Assembly (NCBI GenBank): GCA_961205875.1 | Contig: OY540813.1 | Coordinates: 17,269,001-17,333,000, forward strand | From: Sialis fuliginosa | Lineage: Eukaryota; Arthropoda; Insecta; Megaloptera; Sialidae | Reading direction: 5' to 3' | DNA: 64,000 nucleotides | In this document: positions 55,830 to 64,000 of the stretch, piece by piece | How the letters are laid out: each line of letters opens with the position of its first letter | Numbering within the stretch: position 1 is the first letter of the stretch | Notes under the pieces: model-generated | What the model was told of the DNA's origin: nothing | What the model saw: only the letters and a program-made list of their open reading frames with translations | The model's database searches: none | Position numbers and translations under genes: made by a program

Positions 55830-58800
55830 TTACATATTTCTATTCTTCAAAGGTGTTGCATTAGAATTTTCTACACGGCTCAAGTTCAGCACTTTACCTG
55901 GACTCGCATTTTCTTTATCTGTAGACAGCACTTTTGTTTTACGGGGTGATTTTATCAAGGACAATTCTTGTTTCAATTTTTCAATTATTTTATTTTGTGA
56001 ACGTACTCTCAATTCTAACTGCAATTTTTCCTAAAATACCAAAACATTAATTGTTAACTTAACTAACAGTCTATTACTTAAAAATAAAATAATATTATAT
56101 TGAGGTTTTGACAGTTTTATGTAAAAACTGCTAGATATAAAAAAATGTGTAATTTTTCTTGACACATATTTCATGATTTTAAATTTATCTACAGAAGTTT
56201 TTCTATATATTTATATAACTTTCAATATTTAAAAAAATGTTTGGGAACATTAGGTCAATTCTTGGTGGAGAAACTACCCTGTTATATTAGTAACCTTTTT
56301 TAAAGTGCACACATAAACCTACTTAATTCCAGAATTTTGCTTGGATTGATTTAATTATTTTATTAAAACCTCTAATAACAGCTATAATATTTATAAATAA
56401 TTTACTTACCTCAAACAGTTCATTCTGTTTATTTTTTAAATCATTAATGTATTCAGAAGACAACAAAGATTGTTTTTCAGCTACATATGCCTCAAACTGT
56501 TCTTTAAATGGTTCTATCATTTCATTTTGTAACTTAATTTGGTTTTTCAATTTTTCATTGTCCATCTTCACACTGCTACATTCTTCATACAGTGAATTAT
56601 ATTTTTCTTCAGTCTCTTTTGTATCTAAAACTAATTTTTCATTTTCACTTTTCAATTTTTCTAATAATTCATTCGTTGCTGAAAGATTTGATTCTAAGCA
56701 GTTAATTTTCACACGCATATCAATGTTTTCAGATTCTTGTTTGTCGATATTTATACGGGCATCATTAATCAAGATATGTGCTTCGTTGCATTTTTGATGT
56801 TGTGCAGCTAATTGAGACAAAGTATCTCTTAGAAGATCATTGAGTTTCTTATTCTCATCTTCCAACTTATTTATTTGTAAATTCAAGACAGTTTTATATC
56901 CTTCTAATTGTTCGTTCAGTCTTGATTCAGTATTAACAATTTCCTCTTGCAAGTCAGTTAAGAAATTCTCACCACAAACAAATTTTTCATTTTCCAAAAT
57001 ATTTAACTCAGATTTTAATTGTTCAACATCTTTATCAGATTCAACTAATCGTTTTTTTAAAACCTCTAATGTAGATCGTGTTTCTTCTAATGTTACAGAA
57101 TATTTATGCTTATCTATGCGAGCTTTTTGTAATTCATTAAAGCACATTTCATTCTGTACTTGCATTGCATTCAATTCTCTGTTCACATTCATTAATTTAT
57201 TCTGCAAATCATTTACTGTGTTATTTAACATTTTATTCTCCTTCTCTATTTTCTGTTGATTTTGTAACACAGACTCTAATTCTTTTTGTACAGCAGATAA
57301 CTTAATACTCAGTTCTTTTTTTTCTAGTTCACATTGAATTATATTGTATTCACTTATAGCTTGACATTCTTTAAGAATTGCTTCGGATTGTTCTTCTTGT
57401 TCATTCAATCTTTTTAAACCATTCAGTTCAATTTGTTTACATTTCTCTTCCATTTGTATCTCAGCCACTTTTATTTTTTCAAATGCATTTTCTTCTGCCA
57501 ATTTCACTTTTGCATTTGTCTCTTCTTCGATCTTTTTAATTTTTTTCAAATAATCTTTTTCAGCATTTTCTATTTTTTTATATAAATCTGTAACTACTTT
57601 CAGCATTTCAAATTCAATATCTTCAATTTCAGACTGATGTAATTTTTTTATTACTTCAATTTCTTCGGTATGACTTTTTTGCATTTCAACATGAGATGTC
57701 ATGATTTTTGAATATTCATTTTTTATTTCTTCAATTTCCTTACCCGCCTCATCTAATTCAGATTCTAAAAGACATCCAGTTGCTTCAGATGTTGTAAGCC
57801 TATTATCACGTTCATTCATTGATTCTGTTAACTCTTCAATCTTTCTCTGCAAAATATCTATTTCTTCACTTTGCTTTAATTCCATTTCAATTATTTCTGA
57901 TTCATGAATGGTAACTTTTCTTTCAATTTCATTTTTACAGTCAGATAATTCATCTTTAACAAAATCAAGCTCATTTTGTAAGTTTTTAATAATTTCATCC
58001 TTTATTTGGAGCTTTAGAATTATATCATTTATTTGTTTTTCAGCATTAATTAATTTATTTTTTAATATTTCTTCTTGCTTAATTAAATTTTCTGTATTTT
58101 CTGTATTCTGCATGATAAACTTATTTAATTTAACTATGTCATTGGTGAGATCAGATCTTTCATTTTCAATAGAGAGTAAATTTTCATTAAAACGAGATAA
58201 CTGATTTCTGTATTTGTTATTTAAATTATCATACTCTGTTTTTATATTGCTATAAATTTCATTTGTATATTCTAAATCTTCTTTAATTCTTTTGTTATCA
58301 TCTTCTAAAATTTGTATTTTATTTATGTACTGCTCTTTTATTTTCTCTATTTCTAAACTATGTTCATTCTTAATTAATTTAAGTTCATCATTGAAAATTG
58401 CTGTTTTGTTAATTAATTCAACTTCTATATCTTTTATTTTTGTTACTAAAGATTGTATACGATCATTTAAATCTTCTATATGTATTTCTAGATCTTTAAT
58501 AGTTTGTGTTTTATTCTCACATTCAACAATTTTTTCTTTTAAAACTTCATCTTCAATACTGTGCTTTGTGTCATTTTTGTTATTCAAAATATTTCTTTTC
58601 TTACGTACCATTGAGGGCTACAAATGAATTTAAATATATTTTTAAAATTTATCTTTATATATACGAGCAAATAAAATCAATGCAATAACTATTTCTGCTT
58701 TTACAAAAAATATTTGAAATGTAAATTATGTTTAATTAATAAAAACATACATACTTAACAATAAAGTAAATGACAAAATAGTTTTCAACTTACAGTCTTA

Positions 58801-59142
58801 AAACACTGAGCACTAGCAATAGACTTAAATGATGATGTATCAGATGCACCACTGCCTGCAGGGCTCATCGGAGGATCTGTAAACCTTTCAGAAGATTTCA
58901 TAACGACTCCAACAACTTTTCGTTCTAGCTTTGGATCGTAAGCAGTTGGAGGTGGTGTGCATGCTGAAATACATTTTATCTCAATTAATTCATCTACTAC
59001 ATTAAATTAACAACATTATTTTAAAAAATAATTAATAACATGTAGGAATTATAGGTTACTGTTACTATACTTTACATAATTACATAAAATACTTACTTGT
59101 AATTTCATTAAAACGTGTTATTTTTGCCTTAGAAAATGCCAT
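55830..59142 (-). CDS. HMMR: HMMR/RHAMM-like coiled-coil spindle protein, complete four-exon coding sequence (874 aa)
   Basis: HMMR family proteins bind microtubules and act at spindle poles and centrosomes. Coding exons on the minus strand: 59142-59097, 58963-58794, 58617-56410 and 56030-55830, with GTAAGT donors, AG acceptors and matching phases. The N-terminus MAFSKAKITRFNE, then a CTPPPTAYDPK stretch and SSERF, follows the plan of vertebrate HMMR (MSFPKAPLKRFND...GAYD...SQRF). Residues 73-808 are one long coiled coil with heptad spacing, rich in Glu, Lys, Leu and Asn. EPFKEQFEAYVAEKQSLL (about 774-791) matches the conserved C-terminal HMMR block. The last exon has a basic-zipper-like stretch (LELRVRSQNKIIEKLKQELS), a KEN box (DKENASPG) and a TPLKNRN end, as in vertebrate HMMR tails. 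The KEN box suggests APC/C-dependent turnover (inference). The start is the first ATG before the conserved N-terminus. Generic coiled-coil similarity alone would be weak; the two ends decide the call. Confidence 0.82.
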
Positions 59143-59839
59143 TTTTCATTGATAAACTTTAAATGTAATGTAAATGTAAAAAAATAATATAAATAATAAT
59201 ATTAGGTATTTCTTCTTGGCGGAACGATCAGTCTTGTTTTAACGGATATGTGACGGTTATAAATCGAATTGAACCAATCGTTGCAGAGAACACAGCTTAA
59301 GTACACATGGTGCATTAATTTCTATTGGTCAGCTGAGTATATTGTATTCCTTTTAAATAATCGAAATAAAAATGAATATCTCCACATAATTCACGATATT
59401 TTGCATGTGTGAAATTTTAATGTGACTTGTTTAGAAATTCGTTATTACCCCGGGTTGAAAGCATATTTTCTAATTCAGGATTAATGACTATTATTGAAAA
59501 TTAAAATTCTTATAACTATCATTTAAATGTTTAAATAGATTTATTTATAATTTTAAATAATTTACACCTATTATATATTTCATTAAATAGGTACATATGC
59601 CAGAATTTTTAGTGGGCCTCCTTTTGTTAAGACTTTGTTTTAAGAATTAATTTAAGGACCTAAAAAAACCGCTTCATGACTTAAATTGCCATGCCGGGCC
59701 CGGGCCCCCAAGCTAAAGCCCTGTCAGCCCCCTACTCATGGCCAAGATACGTTTACATACATTACTTTTTAAATATAGTATAAAGTTTTGCAATATACCT
59801 ATATTTTTTAAATTAATGGTTAATATAGTTAGACATGGC

Positions 59840-60089
59840 CAGAGCTGTAACTATCACCGGGGCAGTGTCTCGGGCCCTCCGAGGGTAGGGGCCCCCAACG
59901 ACGTAAGGAAAAAATTGGAACGAGAAAACAAAAAAAAGAAAATTGAAGACTTTTTTTATTTGATCTTAACATGAGAACTAATTACTAAGAAATGTAAAAT
60001 TAAAGTTGACATGCAAAAAAAAGGTCTTCAATTTTTGCATATTCTGGGGGCCTCTCGGTCACTTCTTGCCCCAGGGCCCCCCGGCTCTG
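59840..60089. mobile_element. hAT MITE (250 bp)
   Basis: The CAGAGCTG left end and CCGGCTCTG right end are inverted, with GGGCCCYCCGAG-type GC-rich subterminal sequence. The 8-bp flanks GACATGGC (59832-59839) and GACATGGT (60090-60097) differ at one base. Confidence 0.7.
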
Positions 60090-61082
60090 GACATGGTAAA
60101 TTTTGATAGCAAAAAACAGCAAAATATTTGGACAAAGCCATGCAGTGCTGTTATTTTAATTAATTAAGCCACCACGAAGGAGTTCTTCGGTTCTTCAGTG
60201 GTGGACTAAGGAAAGTTAGTACCCGGGGCGGAATATTAGTTATGCACCCCTCTAATTTTGTAGGTGCAATTGAATGATCTTATTTTCGTTCTCAGTTTTT
60301 TGCGTCCCCTAAAAATTATTTTTGCGCTCTCCTGCAGTTTGTGAAGATTTTTTTTTTAAATCCTCATATCACTTTTTAATCATCATCAAACTCTTCTACT
60401 TTATTTCTTTATTTTGGTACCCGGTACCCCCCCCCCTCCTTGACACCTAGGACGGACTTCGGTCAATAGGCAAACTAGGCAACTGCCAAGGGTCCGTAAT
60501 TTCCGGGGGCCTGGATTTTTAAAAATGGAAGTGAAAAAAACTCTTCAGTTATGAATGCGAGTAATTTTTAAATTAAATTTGGCGAAAAAAAATATTTTGG
60601 ATTTTAATTTTTTAACGGGGTGCTCAATGGAAACCTTGCCTAGGGCCCTATTTTCTTTAGTTTGCCCCTGGTGTAGAAATTTTTTTGATCTTAACTTCGA
60701 TTTTCAATTTAAAGGACCCGCACCTTTTAAATGGAAAATGGATTTCCGTGGAATTAGGAACTGAAATTTGGGTATGTTGTGGTTTCAAGTTCACTGATCA
60801 AGTCTCAATGGGTCCCACTCCGAAAAACGCAATCCCAACAATTTAGACCAATGACATACTAGAAAAAATATTCGGGGGGGGAAATACATGAGTTAAATTT
60901 TTTGAAAGTAATTTGAACTGATGTTTCCTCAAAACATACGTTTTTTAGAATAGTAAATATTTCGGGGGGGGGGGGGGGGGGGGGTCGTCCTAAATTGTCA
61001 GATTAGTTATTATAAAAACAAATGCAATTTAATTCAAATTGTATAATGTTCTGTGATTCAAATTGTCAAATTAGTTATTCTA

Positions 61083-61748
61083 AAAATGTGTATTTTATTA
61101 TTGACATTAGGATATTAGAAAACTAATATTGATAATACAAAGGTGAGTTTTATTTCTGACCAATTCCATTAAAATTTTTCATGTACATATTAAAAAATAT
61201 TTACATAAACTATACGGAAATAATAAATAATCAGTATTCAAGTATTTATAACCATACCATGTTGGGAGGTTGATTGTGTGGACATAAAGAGTCTCACCCC
61301 ACTCCAAGCTTGTTTCTATCTGTTTTATACACACATTCATCTCTATATCTCTATATCTCCTAGCACATATTTTTCTATCCTCTTATCTCACTATCAAAAT
61401 CATATACATATAAAATATAATAAAAAATAAACATTCACAAATATTCAATGCTAACTGTGCTGTACGTTCCTGAAGACAGGAGCGTCCCCGATGTCGCTAA
61501 CAATAAATAAACAAGCTTGGGGTGGGGTGAGACCCTTTAGGTCCACACAATCAACTTCTCAACACGGTATGATTATAAATACTTAAATACTGATTATTTA
61601 TTGTTTCCGTATAGTTTATGTGAATATTTTTTTAATATGTACATACATGAAAAATTTTAATGGAATTGGTCAGAAATAAAACTCACCTTTATATTATGAA
61701 TTTTAGTTTTTTAATATCCTAATGTCAATAATATAACACACATTTTTA
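61083..61748. repeat. Inverted-repeat element of about 665 bp
   Basis: The left arm (TGACATTAGGATATTAG, GTGAGTTTTATTTCTGACCA, CTATACGGAAATAATAAATA, CATACCATGTTGGGAGGTTG, TCTCACCCCACTCCAAGCTTG) is mirrored by the right arm in reverse complement up to CTAATGTCAATAATATAACA. The arms are about 240 bp around a loop of about 190 bp. Related sequence lies at about 43590. Confidence 0.75.
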
Positions 61749-62006
61749 GTTTCCAAGGCAACATGAATTATAGACTTATTTATTAGTATTTAAAATTCAA
61801 ATTTTAAGGGTGGTTTTCGCCTTTCACCTCTTCTATGGCTGTTTAGGCACGTATAACAAAAAAAAAATACTGAAATAAATTTTTCATTATTTGTATTGTA
61901 GAATATTTATGCTAAGTTTCAAGTAAATCCGACCAAAAAAAACTTTGCACTCCTTTTTACCCCCTTAGGGGTTGAATTAATCACGTCAAGACGCTTTGAT
62001 TGGCAC

Positions 62007-62276
62007 TAGGGTGACCAGATTTTAGTTTTGGTAAACCCTGAGATGTAAATGAAGACCCCTTTTTTATTTTATCTTATCTATTTTTTTTTATTTTCATAAA
62101 ATTTATTACCATAATCTGCACTTTTATGTCCCCTGATCTATTTTTGACGACCTTTTTTTTTTTTTTAGCCGTCATTTTTTACAAAACCCGGAGAAATTGC
62201 ACCCAAACCCTGAGCCCGGAGATCCAGTATGCAAACCCTGAGACTCCGGGTCAAAACCGGAGACCTGGTCACCCTA
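62007..62276. mobile_element. hAT-like MITE (270 bp)
   Basis: TAGGGTGACCAGAT and CCTGGTCACCCTA are inverted ends, with CCCTGAG and CCGGAG words inside in both orientations. The flanks ATTGGCAC (61999-62006) and ATTGGCAA (62277-62284) are a near-perfect 8-bp duplication. Confidence 0.75.
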
Positions 62277-62418
62277 ATTGGCAACCCGAAAAAATAGCAT
62301 TTTTTATTTACGAGAATTCGTGAACGTAAAAAATGACACGCACATACGTACACACACACACACACACACACAGGCATCTTTTTGAAAATAGTGTAAATAT
62401 ACTATAGTGACCTTAAAA

Positions 62419-62816
62419 TAAAGTTACCAGACGTCCCGGATTGTGCGGGACAGTCCCGGATTTGAGAGGCCTGTCCCGCATCACAAATTGTCCCGGAAAA
62501 TGTCCCGGATTAGACATTCATAACATTATACATGATAGTGCAGTTTACAAAATGTTATTCAGATCAGAAAAAAATGCTTATCTTAATTTGAAGACCTTTT
62601 TTTTTAGTATATTGTCAAAAAAAAAAAGGTCTTTAGATTTTATTCAAACTGTAAAATGTCAATTTTATCTATCTAAAATAAAAAAACTATTGTTAAAATT
62701 TTTATAAAAAATTATTTTTATTAAATTTTTTTATTTTATTTTTATTAAAAATATTTTTTTCGTATGTGTGGGGGGGAGGTGTCCCGCATCAGGGTTTTAG
62801 AATTCTGGTCACTTTA
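62419..62816. mobile_element. hAT-like MITE (398 bp)
   Basis: TAAAGTTACCAGA and TCTGGTCACTTTA are inverted ends. Inside the left end GTCCCGGAT recurs several times, and GTCCCGCATC appears on both sides. The 8-bp duplication CCTTAAAA is perfect (62411-62418, 62817-62824). Confidence 0.85.
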
Positions 62817-63346
62817 CCTTAAAACATACAATTATGTTGAAATTTTTGATTTTGATTTTCGAACCGATTACAATAACTTCCAGTTCGGAATAAAAACACG
62901 TTGCATCCGTTGCATGTTCTATAGTTCGGGGAGTCCCATTAATTGTCTATTAATAATCTACGTAAGCCGTTATTACACTATAAAATATATTTTCAAAAAC
63001 AATATTCTCTTATTATTTTAACTAGTGCGCTTTTTTGATATATTTTAAGCTATTGTAATATAATACATATTTTTATATACATACATATTAAATATGTTTA
63101 ATGCTTACTTATATTGCGAATTATTTATATGAGTACTTCAATGAATCATTTATAAAAATAATTCGCTAACTCAGTGTGTCTCAGTCTTCAACATGGCTGT
63201 TCGATTACATTGTTATAAAAACTTTCTCACATACTCAAATGATCACAGTTTCAAATATGCAGTTGCATCATTTCAATAACAATTTCAGTTGTTAATTTTG
63301 ATATCATATATCATAGTGGAAAGTTGAATTTTTTTTGCTATTCAAT

Positions 63347-63923
63347 ATGGAAAAGACTAAAACAACAGGTAAATGAATTTCATATTAGTTATAATATTTA
63401 TAAATTACCTATAGGTATATATTTGCGTATTTCGGCTACATTTTTGACAAATATTAATTCTACGCAGAATGAATTTTCTTCAAAATATTGTCATTTAAAT
63501 ATATCAATTCTTTATTCAAATATAATCAGCATTTTTTGTCCATATACCTAGATATTATACTGTGCTATTATAATCAGTTTTAAATTTTAGAAAATGTTAC
63601 TCAAAATAATAATGAAATGACATCATTGTTATTCAAAGTTATAAAAAAACTTTATACTCAGAATATTAAAAAAAATGGAAGTACTGAAAGTATTACCGAC
63701 AGTAAATTATATAACGAAATCAATAATTCATCAAGTGAGGGTACTTTTAAAGAAAAAATGGATCGTTATTTGAAAGATAATTTTGCAACAAATAAATTTT
63801 TACCAACTTATAGAGATGAATTTGCAAGAACATTAGAAAAGGCAAAACCTTTTTATTTGTTTTATTCAGCTTTGGAAAATTCTATTCCGACACATGAAGA
63901 TTTATATTCGATTTCATTTCAAG
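63347..63923 (+). CDS. N-terminal exons of a tyrosyl-DNA phosphodiesterase 1-like protein, partial
   Basis: Two coding exons are seen, 63347-63368 and 63591-63923, joined in phase 1 and both followed by GT donors (GTAAAT, GTATGT). The gene runs off the right edge. The first 118 residues begin MEKTKTTENVTQ. After a hydrophilic linker they reach KAKPFYLFYSALENSIPTHE and DLYSISFQ. This fits the start of the TDP1 catalytic region, where NFFLTTV-type sequence is followed by THxxPLSITFQEIL. TDP1 removes stalled topoisomerase I adducts from DNA 3' ends in the nucleus (Drosophila glaikit). The HKD catalytic motifs would lie in later exons, so the call rests on a short conserved stretch. The ATG is the first in exon 1; exon 2 has later in-frame Met codons as alternatives. 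Confidence 0.55.
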
Positions 63924-64000
63924 GTATGTATAAAATGTATAACTATGGTATATGTATAAGTATCTCATTGAATACGATAAGAACTTATCAGTGTTATCAC

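Larger units (their letters stand above)
59143..63346. other. TE-rich spacer between the HMMR-like and TDP1-like genes
   Basis: The HMMR-like promoter should lie at about 59150-59350. Beyond it are MITEs (listed separately), CCTAGGGCC-type repeat fragments (60450-60690), a poly-G run (60964-60984) and a (CA)n tract (62347-62371). No further gene is seen. Confidence 0.45.

Noticed and set aside
56447-58688. Six plus-strand open frames, Ser/Phe-rich
   Set aside because: Antisense shadows of the coiled-coil exon: Glu/Lys-rich coding read backwards gives Phe/Ser-rich frames.

Overview
The window is AT-rich animal nuclear DNA, most likely from an insect. The reasons are spliced genes with GT/AG introns, a neurotactin gene (an arthropod neuronal adhesion protein), an NaCP60E/DSC1-like sodium-channel exon, and a dense crop of insect-type DNA transposons (P/THAP, hAT, Tc1, pogo-like, MULE-like and foldback elements). 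The order cannot be fixed from this sequence alone. I saw no prokaryotic features, CRISPR array, tRNA or rRNA.

Four host genes are supported. (1) 1404-2039, minus strand: the 5' coding exon of a voltage-gated sodium-channel-like gene that continues off the left edge, with a CpG-rich 5' region at about 2040-2440. (2) 45554-49200, plus strand: a complete six-exon neurotactin gene (741 aa). It has an acidic cytoplasmic tail, one transmembrane segment and a cholinesterase-like ectodomain without the catalytic serine. (3) 55830-59142, minus strand: a complete four-exon gene for a coiled-coil protein (874 aa) whose two ends match HMMR/RHAMM, a spindle and centrosome protein. (4) 63347-63923, plus strand: the first two coding exons of a gene resembling tyrosyl-DNA phosphodiesterase 1, running off the right edge. 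They are independent genes, not an operon.

About 2.5-45 kb is a gene desert built from nested mobile elements. The main items are: a 138-bp tandem array (about 6 kb); a 3.4-kb hAT element with a perfect 8-bp target duplication, giant inverted arms made of 409-bp repeats and only the 3' end of a transposase (10006-13427); a pogo-like MITE (14400-15043); a degenerate Tc1 element (16736-17601); several palindromic MITEs; a 3.9-kb foldback element (about 21927-25802); a 1-kb near-palindrome (25970-26970); LINE reverse-transcriptase remnants (27.7-28.8 kb); an intact 906-codon THAP/P-element transposase (29154-31874, minus); two large TA-flanked foldback elements (32720-34052, 34214-35391); and a MULE-like MITE inserted into a dead LINE (39181-39647). 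The 49.4-55.8 kb and 59.2-63.3 kb intervals are AT-rich spacers with small hAT-type MITEs, several with clear 8-bp target duplications.

The most unusual signals are the hAT element whose arms reuse a repeat unit also present inside the unrelated 3.9-kb foldback, and the promoter-like block (CCAAT, E2F-like, CRE and TATA motifs) shared by two MITEs with different termini. The intact P-type transposase and a hammerhead-like core in a palindromic repeat also deserve a second look. All homology calls are from recognition of sequence motifs; no database search was run.
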